Counted from the stretch's first letter, positions 9,730 through 17,423 are shown. The stretch is 19,656 bases of DNA from CAVQGZ01 sp964400785 (GCA_964400785.1 CAYNWB010000041.1:1-19656); one strand, 5' to 3'. Numbers and translations: made by a program. Notes: a model not told the origin generated them from the letters alone.

Positions 9730-10103
9730 CGGCGGCTCACGATCCGCGTGAACTCCGCCTCGTTGCGCTCGGACTGCCGCACGTAGCGCCATCCCACCGC
9801 CACCAGCACGGGGTACACCACGACCCCGAGCAGCAGCCAGGCGAGGGGGACGGGACCGACGGTCAGCCGCGCCAGGGACTCGTCGACCGCGAAGGCGGCC
9901 GGCAGTGCTGCCAGCGGCAGCAGGACGATGGCCAGGGTCGACAGGCCGAGGCGCAGCTGGGTGCGAACCAGCGACCGCATGTAGGTCTCACCGAGCACCG
10001 TCTGCTCGTCGATGTCTCGGCTGCCGGAGGCCGCCCCCGGCGTCGCGGCCGGTGGCGGCTCGCGGCGCACGACCACGCGCGGGGGCTGCGGGGTCTCGCT
10101 CAT
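9726..10103 (-). CDS. Small two-helix membrane protein, DUF485-like symporter partner
   Basis: A 125-residue protein with a proline- and alanine-rich N-terminal tail (1-40), two membrane helices (about 52-72 and 83-105) and a charged end RYVRQSERNEAEF. Size, two-helix hairpin and position directly before an SSS symporter match the role of DUF485 (YjcH) upstream of actP and of DUF4212 small subunits, though similarity to those families cannot be measured here. It probably assists or modulates the symporter. Its ATG at 10103 overlaps the response-regulator stop as ATGA, and its own stop overlaps the symporter GTG. Confidence 0.75.
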   Translation of the reverse strand: MSETPQPPRVVVRREPPPAATPGAASGSRDIDEQTVLGETYMRSLVRTQLRLGLSTLAIVLLPLAALPAAFAVDESLARLTVGPVPLAWLLLGVVVYPVLVAVGWRYVRQSERNEAEFTRIVSRR

Positions 10104-10858
10104 GACGGACCGGCTCCCTCCCGGCCTGGCCGGGCCTGCCGGATCAGCCGGTCGCGCAGCTCTCGGGTGTGCCGGCGGCTGACCTGCAGCACGTCTCCGC
10201 CTGCCACCTCGACCGTGACGCGCCCGCCTTCGGAGCGCACCTCGACGATGTGGCCGATCGCGACGAGGTGGCTGCGGTGGATGCGGACGAAGCCCTCCGG
10301 CGCCCACCGTTCCTCGAGCGTCGAGAGGGGGATGCGCACAAGGTGGCTGCCTTCGGAGGTGTGCAGCCGGGCGTAGTCGCCCTGCGCCTCGGCGTAGCGG
10401 ATGTCGCTGCGTTGGATGAATCGGGTCACCCCGCCCAGCTCCACTGGGATCGTCTCGTCCGTGACCTCGGCGACGACAGGGGCAGGCCCCGGTCGTCGCG
10501 CCTCCGACACCCGTCGGACGGCCTCGCGCAACCGCTGCTCGCGCACCGGCTTCATGACGTAGTCGACGGCCTTGACCTCGAAGGCGTCCACCGCGTGGTC
10601 GTCGTAGGCAGAGACGAACACCACGACCGGGGCCTGCCGGAAGCGACCGAGCACGCGGGCGAGGTCGAGGCCGGTGAGCCCGGGCATGCGGATGTCGAGG
10701 AACACCGCGTCCACCGGCGTCTCCTGCAGCAGCCGCAGCGCGGTAGCGCCGTCCGACGCGGTGTGCACGGCAGCAACACGAGGGTCGCGTCCGAGCAGGA
10801 AGGCGAGCTCGTCCAACGCGGGTCTCTCGTCGTCGACCGCCAGCACTCGAAGGGTCAT
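10100..10858 (-). CDS. LytTR-family response regulator
   Basis: A 252-residue two-component regulator. The receiver domain (about 1-118) has the acidic pair D9-D10, phospho-acceptor D55 in FLDIRMPG, S83 in FVSAYDD and K103 in DYVMKP. The C-terminal LytTR DNA-binding domain (about 138-240) shows the family pattern IRYAEAQGDYARLHT, the LEERW segment, FVRIHRSHLVAI and VSRRHTREL. It is the cognate regulator of the histidine kinase whose stop overlaps its start (ATGA). LytS/LytTR pairs next to carboxylate transporters are known from BtsS/BtsR and YpdA/YpdB of E. coli, which respond to pyruvate; here the likely target is this operon and perhaps acs. No binding repeat could be identified with confidence. 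Confidence 0.93.
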   Translation of the reverse strand: MTLRVLAVDDERPALDELAFLLGRDPRVAAVHTASDGATALRLLQETPVDAVFLDIRMPGLTGLDLARVLGRFRQAPVVVFVSAYDDHAVDAFEVKAVDYVMKPVREQRLREAVRRVSEARRPGPAPVVAEVTDETIPVELGGVTRFIQRSDIRYAEAQGDYARLHTSEGSHLVRIPLSTLEERWAPEGFVRIHRSHLVAIGHIVEVRSEGGRVTVEVAGGDVLQVSRRHTRELRDRLIRQARPGREGAGPS

Positions 10859-12033
10859 GTCGGCGTCACTCCTACGGCGAACTTGGGTACTCGAAGCACG
10901 ACTTTGGTGCCGGCGCCCTCGGCGGTCTCCACGACGACCCCGTAGCGGTCACCGAACACGGTGCGCATGCGCTCGTCGACGTTGGCCAGCCCGACGTGGT
11001 CGCCTCCCGGCTGCCCGCCGAGGGTTCGGCGCACCTTCTCGGGGTCGATGCCGACGCCGTCGTCCTCGACCGAGATGAGTGCGTCTGCGCCCACGTCCTC
11101 TGCCCTGATGGTCACGTGCCCGATGCCGGGCTTGCCCTCCAGCCCGTGCCGCACGGCGTTCTCCACCAGAGGCTGCACGCACAGGAACGGTACGGTCACC
11201 GGCATCACCTCGGGGGCGACGCGGATGGTCACCTGGAGCCGCTCGCCGAACCGCGCCTTCTCCAGCAGCAGGTACTGCTCGATCGAGCGGAGCTCCTCGG
11301 CCAGCGTCGTGAACTCGCCGTGGCGTCGGAAGGAGTAGCGCGTGAAGTCGGCGAACTCGAGCAGCAGCTCGCGGGCCCGGTCGGGGTCGGTGCGGACGAA
11401 CGAGGCGATGGCAGTCAGCGAGTTGTAGATGAAGTGGGGGGAGATCTGGGCGCGCAGGGCGCGAACCTCGGCCTCGGCCATGCGGGTGCGTGAGCGGTCG
11501 AGCTCGGCGAGCTCGAGCTGGCCTGAGACGAACCGAGCGACTTCCTCGGTCGCCCTGATCGTGATCGCCCCGGGGCGGGCACGCTCGTAGGCCACGAGGG
11601 CACCGACCACCCTGTCCTCGGCGCGCAGGGGGGCCGCGACGGCGTGGCGGAGAACCCCGACGGCACCGGCCAGCTGGTGTGCTGCGAGCACCTCGCTGCG
11701 GTTCTCGCGCATCGTGCTGCCCGCATGCTGCACCGCGGCATCTCGGCCGTCACCCCCGATGCCGTCCCAGGCAAGAGTCTTGGTCGTATCGGTGATGGCG
11801 AGGGCGTCGGCACCGAGGAGTGACCGCAGGTAGCGAACCGAACGGGCCGCCGACTCGGCGTCCAGGCCGGCGCGCAGGGCCGGCGCGGCCATGCTGGCGG
11901 TGTTCAGCGTCCGGTAGGTGGCCACGTCCGCCGGATGGGCCAGCTCGTTGCGCCCACCCACGGCACGCGCGACGAGCAACGTCACCACGATGGCGACGGC
12001 CGCGGCGACGCCGGCGAGCACCCACTCCCGCAT
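10855..12033 (-). CDS. LytS-type sensor histidine kinase with GAF-like input domain
   Basis: A 392-residue kinase. One membrane helix at about 5-24 is followed by a GAF-like region (about 40-170) and the HisKA_7TM/His_kinase family core: phosphorylated H200 in AQISPHFIYNSL, N-box QPLVENAVRHG, G1 box VEDDGVGID and G2 VGLANVDERM. Unlike E. coli BtsS or LytS it lacks the 5TM-LYT sensor, so the signal is probably intracellular or read through the GAF-like domain. The ATG at 12033 was chosen because the protein then starts with the membrane helix and because the longer frame runs into the divergent gene. A TACGTT box eight bases upstream suggests a nearly leaderless transcript. It opens the seven-gene minus-strand cluster. 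Confidence 0.93.
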   Translation of the reverse strand: MREWVLAGVAAAVAIVVTLLVARAVGGRNELAHPADVATYRTLNTASMAAPALRAGLDAESAARSVRYLRSLLGADALAITDTTKTLAWDGIGGDGRDAAVQHAGSTMRENRSEVLAAHQLAGAVGVLRHAVAAPLRAEDRVVGALVAYERARPGAITIRATEEVARFVSGQLELAELDRSRTRMAEAEVRALRAQISPHFIYNSLTAIASFVRTDPDRARELLLEFADFTRYSFRRHGEFTTLAEELRSIEQYLLLEKARFGERLQVTIRVAPEVMPVTVPFLCVQPLVENAVRHGLEGKPGIGHVTIRAEDVGADALISVEDDGVGIDPEKVRRTLGGQPGGDHVGLANVDERMRTVFGDRYGVVVETAEGAGTKVVLRVPKFAVGVTPT

Positions 12034-12041
12034 GACCGCCG

Positions 12042-12047
12042 AACGTA
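12042..12047 (-). promoter_or_regulatory. Candidate -10 box TACGTT for the sensor kinase operon
   Basis: The 43-base gap between the kinase and the divergent Fic-like gene contains TACGTT on the minus strand, eight bases before the kinase ATG. No ribosome binding site is evident in between, which fits a leaderless or nearly leaderless message. Confidence 0.4.
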
Positions 12048-12064
12048 CCCCGCCTGGGCGCGGA

Positions 12065-12070
12065 TACCGT
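12065..12070 (+). promoter_or_regulatory. Candidate -10 box TACCGT, leaderless start of the Fic-like gene
   Basis: TACCGT (inside GGATACCGT) lies six bases before the GTG at 12077, the spacing expected when transcription begins at the start codon. It supports choosing this GTG although the frame is open upstream. Confidence 0.45.
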
Positions 12071-12076
12071 GGCTTC

Positions 12077-12790
12077 GTGATCGGGTTGACGCGCGCCACG
12101 GGACTTCTTGGCATCGCCCAGGCTGCTGCGGCCACCCGCGACGCCATCGACGTGGTGCTGCGTCAGCGGGCGGTGCAGACCGGCGCGGTCGCCCTGGCCC
12201 GCGAGTCGGTCGACCGGGGGGCGGCGGCAAGTGCGCGGCTCGAGGGGGCCGATCCGGCACTCGCCGAGAGCCCCGAGGTGCTGGCAGCACTGCGTGTCAC
12301 CGAGGCTGCCGCAGGGCTCGCGTCGCTGTGGCGCACGGCGCCCCTGCAGGTGCTGGCCAGGCTGCACCTGCTGGCAGCCGCCGACCTGGCAGCCGATGAC
12401 GTGCTGGGCCGGCCCCGAGACGCCACGGCGGCGCGACGGCTGCGGGCGACGATGCTGGAGGTCGCTCGCGTGGCCGCACCGGGGTCATCCGTGCCGGCAC
12501 TCGTGGTCGCGGCGGTCGTGCACGCCGAGGCGGCCGAGGCCTTCGCCCCGATGGGGGGGCTCGTCGGACGTGCGGCCGAGCGGGTCGTGCTGGTCGCGAC
12601 AGGGGTCGACCCCACCGGTGTCCTGGTACCCGAGCAGGGGCACCTCGCCGACCAGCCGGGGTACCTCGACGATCGCGCGCGCCTTCTGACCGGCACCGAC
12701 GTGGCGGTCGCGACGTGGGTCGAGAGGTGCGCCCGCGCCTACACCGCCGCAGCGGAGGTCACTGCCACGATGGTGGCGAACCCTCGCTGA
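12077..12790 (+). CDS. Fic-fold protein with degenerate active site (actinobacterial Ssd-neighbourhood protein)
   Basis: A 237-residue, alanine-rich soluble protein of a family often labelled 'oxidoreductase' or 'Fic family' beside actinobacterial ssd genes (from memory). Fic-like marks: an inhibitory-helix motif S-x-x-x-E-G at 52-57 (SARLEG), the helix LQVLARLHLLAAADL before GRPR (111-114), and a loop AFAPMGGLVGRA at 155-166. Aligned to the Fic motif HxFx[DE]GNGRxxR, F156, G161 and R165 remain, but catalytic His is E154, the acid is P158, the Asn is G160 and the first Arg is L162. AMP transfer by the standard mechanism is therefore unlikely. The GTG at 12077 follows a -10-like box; it diverges from the kinase and converges on the HAD gene. 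The family assignment is my inference. Confidence 0.6.
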   Translation: MIGLTRATGLLGIAQAAAATRDAIDVVLRQRAVQTGAVALARESVDRGAAASARLEGADPALAESPEVLAALRVTEAAAGLASLWRTAPLQVLARLHLLAAADLAADDVLGRPRDATAARRLRATMLEVARVAAPGSSVPALVVAAVVHAEAAEAFAPMGGLVGRAAERVVLVATGVDPTGVLVPEQGHLADQPGYLDDRARLLTGTDVAVATWVERCARAYTAAAEVTATMVANPR

Positions 12791-12799
12791 CCGGGGGGC

Positions 12800-13630
12800 T
12801 CACGGACGCCGGGAGGACACGTACCAGGCGACCCCAGCGGCGGCCGCCAGTGCTCCCGCTCCGGCCGCCACTGCCAGCTCGTGGCCCTGCCAGCGTTCGC
12901 GCAGCTGGCGTCTGCGCAGGGCGACCGGCTGGCTGAACACGAGCACGGGCCATCCGCGCGCCGAGGCCTCGCGACGCAGGGCGCGGTCCGGGTTCACCGC
13001 GTAGGGGTGTCCTACCGCCTCGAGCATGGGCAGGTCGGTGACGGAGTCGGAGTAGGCGTAGCTGCGGGTGAGGTCGTAGCCGTTCTGCTCGGCCAGGTCG
13101 CGAATCGCCTCGGCCTTCGCCTCGGCGTACAGGTACGACTCGATGACGCCGGTGTACTTGCCGTCGGCGACCTGCATGCGGCTGCCGAGGGAGCGGTCGG
13201 CCCCCAGCATCTCGCCGATCGGGCCGACCAGCTCATCCCCCGACGACGACACGATGACCACGTCGCGCCCGGCCAGTTGGTGCTCGTCGATGAGCCGCAC
13301 GGCCTCCTCGTACACGATGGGGTCGACGATCGTGTGCAAGGTCTCCGACACGATGTCTCGAACGGTGGCCACCGGCCACCCGACCACGAGGGCCGACATG
13401 TACTCGCGCATGCGCTCCATCTGGTCGTGGTCGGCGCCGCCGACGAGGAACACGAATTGCCCGTAGGCGCTGCGCAGCACCGAGCGCCGGTTGATGAGCC
13501 CACCGCGGTAGAAGGGTCGGCTGAACGCGAGTGCGCTCGAGCGCGCGATGATCGTCTTGTCGAGGTCGAAGAACGCGGCGGATCGACGAACGGCTGGTCG
13601 TCTGGCCGGTGCCGGCGGCGGCGTGCTCAC
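12800..13630 (-). CDS. HAD-IB family phosphatase (SerB-like) with C-terminal hydrophobic tail
   Basis: A 276-residue hydrolase. The nucleophile and acid are D22 and D24 in FFDLDKT; motif II is the serine in IVSSSGDEL; motif III lysine lies in AKAEAIRDLA; motif IV is the aspartate pair in YSDSVTDLPMLE. A four-helix cap lies between motifs I and II. This is the HAD-IB type that also includes phosphoserine phosphatase; the substrate here is unknown. The last 25 residues form an Ala/Gly-rich hydrophobic segment ending in SSRRP, a possible tail anchor. The GTG at 13630 was chosen because the protein then starts shortly before motif I and because a longer frame would overlap ssd. It is divergent from ssd, as is the HAD gene next to the ssd homologue in mycobacteria. 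Confidence 0.85.
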   Translation of the reverse strand: MSTPPPAPARRPAVRRSAAFFDLDKTIIARSSALAFSRPFYRGGLINRRSVLRSAYGQFVFLVGGADHDQMERMREYMSALVVGWPVATVRDIVSETLHTIVDPIVYEEAVRLIDEHQLAGRDVVIVSSSGDELVGPIGEMLGADRSLGSRMQVADGKYTGVIESYLYAEAKAEAIRDLAEQNGYDLTRSYAYSDSVTDLPMLEAVGHPYAVNPDRALRREASARGWPVLVFSQPVALRRRQLRERWQGHELAVAAGAGALAAAAGVAWYVSSRRP

Positions 13631-13638
13631 GATGACCG

Positions 13639-13644
13639 ACCCTA
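13639..13644 (-). promoter_or_regulatory. Candidate -10 box TAGGGT for the HAD phosphatase gene
   Basis: TAGGGT on the minus strand sits eight bases before the GTG at 13630, with no purine-rich ribosome binding site between them. It matches TANNNT and again suggests a nearly leaderless message. Confidence 0.35.
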
Positions 13645-13652
13645 CGGCGCCC

Positions 13653-13696
13653 TCGTCCACAGGCGCAGGGGAGTGCGGCGTGTCGTCCACAGGCGC
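13653..13696. repeat. Two direct repeats TCGTCCACAGGCGC (DnaA-box-like) between HAD and ssd genes
   Basis: The 14-base unit TCGTCCACAGGCGC occurs at 13653-13666 and 13683-13696, a 30-base period (three helical turns). Its first nine bases, TCGTCCACA, fit the high-GC actinobacterial DnaA box described for Streptomyces (TTGTCCACA preferred, C tolerated at position two). The whole 134-base gap 13631-13764 otherwise holds the -10 box of the HAD gene and the GGAG ribosome binding site of ssd (13756-13759). Confidence 0.6.
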
Positions 13697-13764
13697 CCAC
13701 GGGCCCTCGGCGCGGGCAGGCGGACGGCGGGAGGCTGCGGGTTCGACCGCTGCCTGGAGCCTGC

Positions 13765-14847
13765 ATGACCGTTCAGACCGAGTCCGCCCCGGCCGTCCTG
13801 CTCGCCACTGGGCGGACAACCCTGCTCGACGACCTGCGCCGGCTCGCCGTCGCTGCCGACGTCCAGCCGGTCGTGGTCGAGGACACGGTCGCGGCTCGTC
13901 GCTGGTGGAGCCGGGCCAGGTTGGTCGTGCTCGGCCCCGACGTCGCCGCCGAGCTGGCCCGAGCTCCGGTGCGTCGTGACGGGGTGGTGCTCGTGGGCTC
14001 GCCGGACGAGGCGGAGGGCCTGTTCGAGACAGCGGTGTCGATCGGGGCCGAGCGTGTGGCCCTGCTGCCGCAGGACGAGGGGTGGCTGGTCGAGCAGCTG
14101 ACGCAGGCCGGGCACCGGCGGGCTGCCGGCGTGCTGGTGGCCGTGGTCGGGTGCCGCGGCGGCGCGGGCGCCTCGACGTTGGTCGGGGCGCTGGCTCGGC
14201 AGTCGGTGCGGGACGGTCTGACTGCTGTGGCGGTCGACGTCGACCCGGTGGGAGCTGACCTCGACCTGCTGCTCGACCTCGCGGACGAGCCGGGCCTGCG
14301 GTGGGCCGACCTCGTCTCGGCCCGCGGCCGGCTCCCGGAGGGGCCCCTGGCGTCGGCGCTGCCGCAGCGTGACGGGGTGGCGCTGCTGCGCGCCGACCCG
14401 GTCACCGCTGCCGGGGTGACGAAGGGGGTCGACCCGGGCTGCGTCAGAGCCGTCGTGGACGCCCTGCGACGCGCCTTCGACCTTGTGCTGGCCGACGTGC
14501 CCCGGTGGTGCCCGGACCAGGCTCGACCCGCGCTCGATCGTGCCGACGCCCTGGTGCTGGTCACCACCGCCGATCCGCGCGGGGTGGTGGCGGCTCGCCG
14601 AGCCGTCGAACGACTGGCCACCGCCACCCGACCGTCCTACCTGGTGGTGCGCACCGGACGGGCTGCGACGATCGACCCAGTCGACGTGGCGACTGCGGTG
14701 GACCTGCCTCTGACGGGGCTCCTACGCCACGACCGGCGCATAGCCGCGGACGCCGCCCGGGGCGACCTCGTCGTCCGGCCGGGCCTGCGCCGTACCGTGC
14801 GCGCGCTGCTGCTGCAGCTGGCCACCGCTGCCGGGGGCGCCCCGTGA
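13765..14847 (+). CDS. ssd: CpaE/TadZ-like ATPase, septum-site determining protein Ssd
   Basis: A 360-residue protein with an N-terminal receiver-like region (about 10-115) and a MinD/ParA-like domain (about 122-350). It belongs to the actinobacterial 'helicase/secretion neighbourhood CpaE-like' family, thought to position the Tad machine at the membrane; the M. tuberculosis member (Rv3660c) was reported to affect septum formation. The P-loop reads GCRGGAGAST at 129-138: the signature lysine is R131 and the P-loop lysine is A136. AVDVDPVGADLDLLLDL (155-171) keeps the Walker A' aspartates. The ATG at 13765 has GGAG five bases upstream. Its stop overlaps the tadA GTG as GTGA. Confidence 0.88.
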   Translation: MTVQTESAPAVLLATGRTTLLDDLRRLAVAADVQPVVVEDTVAARRWWSRARLVVLGPDVAAELARAPVRRDGVVLVGSPDEAEGLFETAVSIGAERVALLPQDEGWLVEQLTQAGHRRAAGVLVAVVGCRGGAGASTLVGALARQSVRDGLTAVAVDVDPVGADLDLLLDLADEPGLRWADLVSARGRLPEGPLASALPQRDGVALLRADPVTAAGVTKGVDPGCVRAVVDALRRAFDLVLADVPRWCPDQARPALDRADALVLVTTADPRGVVAARRAVERLATATRPSYLVVRTGRAATIDPVDVATAVDLPLTGLLRHDRRIAADAARGDLVVRPGLRRTVRALLLQLATAAGGAP

Positions 14848-15989
14848 CCGACGCGCTTCTCGAGCAGGTTCGCAGTCGGCTGGCGGCGTCCGGCGAGCCT
14901 GCCAGCCACACGGCGCTGGCGCGCATGCTGCGAGAGATGGGCGTCGTCCTCGGGCCCGAGTCAGTGCTCGACCTGGCGCGACGGCTGCACGACGACCTGG
15001 TCGGCACGGGCCCCCTGGAGTCGCTGCTGGCTGATCCAGACGTCAGCGACGTGGTGGTGAACGGACCGCACGAGGTCTACGTCGACCGGGGGGCGGGGCT
15101 GGAGCCCTGCGACATCCGTTTCGGCAGCGCCGAGCAGGTGCGTGGGCTGGCTGTACGGCTCGCGACGGCGGCCGGTCGTCGGCTCGACGACGCCGTGCCG
15201 TGGGTCGATGCCGCGCTGCCGGACGGCACCCGGCTGCATGCCGTGCTGCCGCCCATCGCCCCGGACGGCCCGCTGCTGTCGCTGCGGGTGCTGGGTCGAC
15301 GCACACCCGGCATGGACGACCTGCTCGCGTCCGGCAGCGTCGCTGCCGACCTGCTGCCCGTGCTCCGCCAGGTCATCCACCGCCGCCTGTCCTTCTTGGT
15401 CACCGGCGGCACCGGCGCGGGCAAGACGACGGTGCTCAGCGCGCTGCTCTCGCTCGTGCCCGCCCAGGAGCGCCTGGTGATGGTCGAGGACACCCGAGAG
15501 CTGCAGCCTCGCCACCCCCACGCGGTCAGGCTGCTCGCTCGGCCCGCAAACGTCGAGGGGGTCGGTGCCGTCGGCCTTGACGACCTCGTCCGTCAGGCGA
15601 TGCGGATGCGCCCGGACCGGCTGGTGGTCGGTGAGGTGCGCGGGGCAGAGGTCGTCGACATGCTCGCGGCGCTGAACACGGGGCACGAGGGCGGCGCCGC
15701 GACGGTGCACGCGAACGCCGCGCGGGACGTGCCGGCACGCCTCGAGGCGCTCGGCCTCGCCGCGGGGCTGAACCAGGCGGCAGTGCGCAGCCAGGTCTCG
15801 GCCGGGCTCCAGGTGGTGCTGCACGTGGTCCGCCGGCACGCGCGCCGGCGCCTCGCGGAGGTCGCGGTGGTGCATGCCGACGACGCACGGGTGCGGGTGC
15901 AGCCCGCTCTCGTGGTCGACGACAAGGGGCGGGTTCAGCCGGGGCCGGGTGCCGACGCGCTCGCGCAGATGCTCGGCGCACCGCTGTGA
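14844..15989 (+). CDS. tadA: Tad secretion ATPase TadA (CpaF family)
   Basis: Hexameric type II/IV secretion ATPase that drives assembly of Flp-type pili from the cytoplasmic face. The 381-residue product has an N-terminal helical part with DVSDVVVNGPHEVYVDR (66-82), Walker A GGTGAGKTT (188-196, K194), the Asp box MVEDTREL (213-220), Walker B RLVVGEVRGAE (259-269) and the His box TGHEGGAATVHAN (279-291). All catalytic residues expected of the family are present. The GTG at 14844 overlaps the ssd stop; the upstream open frame is a shadow of ssd. The stop overlaps the tadB GTG. Confidence 0.95.
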   Translation: MTDALLEQVRSRLAASGEPASHTALARMLREMGVVLGPESVLDLARRLHDDLVGTGPLESLLADPDVSDVVVNGPHEVYVDRGAGLEPCDIRFGSAEQVRGLAVRLATAAGRRLDDAVPWVDAALPDGTRLHAVLPPIAPDGPLLSLRVLGRRTPGMDDLLASGSVAADLLPVLRQVIHRRLSFLVTGGTGAGKTTVLSALLSLVPAQERLVMVEDTRELQPRHPHAVRLLARPANVEGVGAVGLDDLVRQAMRMRPDRLVVGEVRGAEVVDMLAALNTGHEGGAATVHANAARDVPARLEALGLAAGLNQAAVRSQVSAGLQVVLHVVRRHARRRLAEVAVVHADDARVRVQPALVVDDKGRVQPGPGADALAQMLGAPL

Positions 15990-16783
15990 CCGCAGCCGCC
16001 CTGGCTGCCGCCGGCGCCCTTGGCGGGGCTGCGTGGTTGCTGGCGGCACCGCCGGCCCTGGTGCCGTCGCGCTCGCGGGCACAGGCCGGCGGTCGTGGAC
16101 GTGGGCGGGGTGGGGCCATGGTCGCGGCGGTGGTGCTGCTCGTCGTGGCTGTGATGGCGACGCGCGGCGCCGGCCCACTGCTCGTGGCGATCGCTGCGGC
16201 GCTCGGAGCACTGCTGGCGGTCGAGCGCGACCGCCTGCGGCGTCGTCGGGCACGGCGGTCCGTGGCAGACGCCACCGAGGAGTGCGTCCTGATGCTGGCG
16301 GCGGAGATGGCGGCAGGTCGAAGCGCCGGCGAGGCTCTGGCAGCAGCAGCGTCGGTCGGCCCGGTCGAGGTCGCCGAGGCGGCGGCTGTGGCCGGCTTGG
16401 GTGGTGACCCCGTGCCCGTGCTGCGCGATGGTGCCCAGCGGCACGGGGCCGCTGCCCTGCGCCAGGTGGCTGCGGCCTGGCAGCTGGCGAGCGCGACGGG
16501 CGCGCCGCTGGCCGAGCTGCTCGGGCGAGTCGCCCAGGTGGTACGCGACGAGGCGGCCACCGCACGCGAGGTGGAGGAGCAGCTGGCTCCGGTTCGGGCC
16601 ACCGGCAGGGTGCTGGCCGGTCTGCCCCTGATGGGCGTGGTGATCGGGGCCGGAGTAGGGGTCGACGTCCCCTCGCTGCTGCTGCTGACGACGTGGGGGC
16701 AGCTGTGCCTGCTGACGGCGTTGGGTCTGGTGGCGGCGGGCCTGACGGTGATCGACCGCATCGGCTCACGGGCCGCCTCGTGA
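15986..16783 (+). CDS. tadB: Tad inner-membrane platform protein TadB (T2SSF family)
   Basis: A 265-residue membrane protein. Helices at about 4-25 and two at about 43-79 precede the cytoplasmic T2SSF four-helix domain (about 90-205; ECVLMLAAEMAAGRSAGEAL is the family start and TAREVEEQLAPVRATGRVLAGLPL its end), followed by two C-terminal helices. It forms the platform with TadC on which TadA acts. The GTG start overlaps the tadA stop as GTGA, and the stop overlaps tadC likewise. Confidence 0.88.
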   Translation: MTAAALAAAGALGGAAWLLAAPPALVPSRSRAQAGGRGRGRGGAMVAAVVLLVVAVMATRGAGPLLVAIAAALGALLAVERDRLRRRRARRSVADATEECVLMLAAEMAAGRSAGEALAAAASVGPVEVAEAAAVAGLGGDPVPVLRDGAQRHGAAALRQVAAAWQLASATGAPLAELLGRVAQVVRDEAATAREVEEQLAPVRATGRVLAGLPLMGVVIGAGVGVDVPSLLLLTTWGQLCLLTALGLVAAGLTVIDRIGSRAAS

Positions 16784-17373
16784 CCGTGCTGGCGGCGGTC
16801 GCAGCGGCGCTGGCGGTGCTGCTGCTCGCACCTGCTGCTCGTCGACCCTTCGGTGCGGCACCGCGTTCGACTGAGGCACGCCGTCGGGTCGTGTGGGCCG
16901 GTCGGCGCCGGCGTGCCAGCGGATCTCAGACCCGCCGGCACGCGGCCGACGTGGCCCTGGCTGCCGACCTCGTCGTGGCGGCGCTGGCCGCGGGCGTGCC
17001 TCTGTCGAGCGCGGTGGACGCCGTGGGTCGGGCCCTGGGCGGGGAGATCGGTTCGATGCTGGGTGAGGTGCACAGGCTGCAGCAGGTCGGGGCTGACGCC
17101 GTGACCGCCACCACCAGGCTGCGCGAGGCAGCAGGAACCGCTCGGCTGGGGCGAGCGCTCGCGAGGGCCGGCTCGTCGGGGTCGTCGCCGGTTCAGGTAC
17201 TGGCCGCAGCTGCGGACGCTGAGCGCAGCCGGCTGCGCACCGCTCGCGTCGCCCGTGCCCGCGGCGCCGGCAGCCTGGCCGCGCTCCCCATGGGGCTGCT
17301 CTTCCTTCCCGCGTTCGTGCTGGTGGCGGTGGTTCCCATCGTCGTGGGCTCCCTGTCGTCGGTGCTCGGGTAG
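16780..17373 (+). CDS. tadC: Tad inner-membrane platform protein TadC (T2SSF family), short form
   Basis: A 197-residue membrane protein with an N-terminal helix (2-19), a basic stretch, a T2SSF domain (about 50-165; ALAADLVVAALAAGVPLSSAVDAVG) and a C-terminal helix (about 168-193). It is shorter than proteobacterial TadC (about 280-300 residues) because the second N-terminal helix is missing, as is usual in actinobacterial Tad loci. The GTG at 16780 overlaps the tadB stop as GTGA; the longer upstream frame is a tadB shadow. Confidence 0.85.
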   Translation: MTVLAAVAAALAVLLLAPAARRPFGAAPRSTEARRRVVWAGRRRRASGSQTRRHAADVALAADLVVAALAAGVPLSSAVDAVGRALGGEIGSMLGEVHRLQQVGADAVTATTRLREAAGTARLGRALARAGSSGSSPVQVLAAAADAERSRLRTARVARARGAGSLAALPMGLLFLPAFVLVAVVPIVVGSLSSVLG

Positions 17374-17381
17374 CCGGGTCG

Positions 17382-17390
17382 TCGTCCACA
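17382..17390 (+). promoter_or_regulatory. DnaA-box-like TCGTCCACA after tadC
   Basis: A third TCGTCCACA lies nine bases after the tadC stop, identical to the two copies before ssd; a near copy TCGTCCCCA follows at 17411-17419. Whether DnaA binds is not known. Confidence 0.4.
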
Positions 17391-17423
17391 GGGTCCCCGA
17401 CCACGGAGTGTCGTCCCCAGTCG

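Noticed and set aside
8350..9786. Plus-strand open frame of about 478 codons opposite the symporter
   Set aside because: Antisense shadow with repetitive Gly/Glu/Arg/His composition and no recognisable domain.
13631..13764. The two TCGTCCACAGGCGC repeats as the start of a CRISPR array or phage attachment site
   Set aside because: Only two short copies with a 30-base period, no cas genes, integrase or tRNA nearby.
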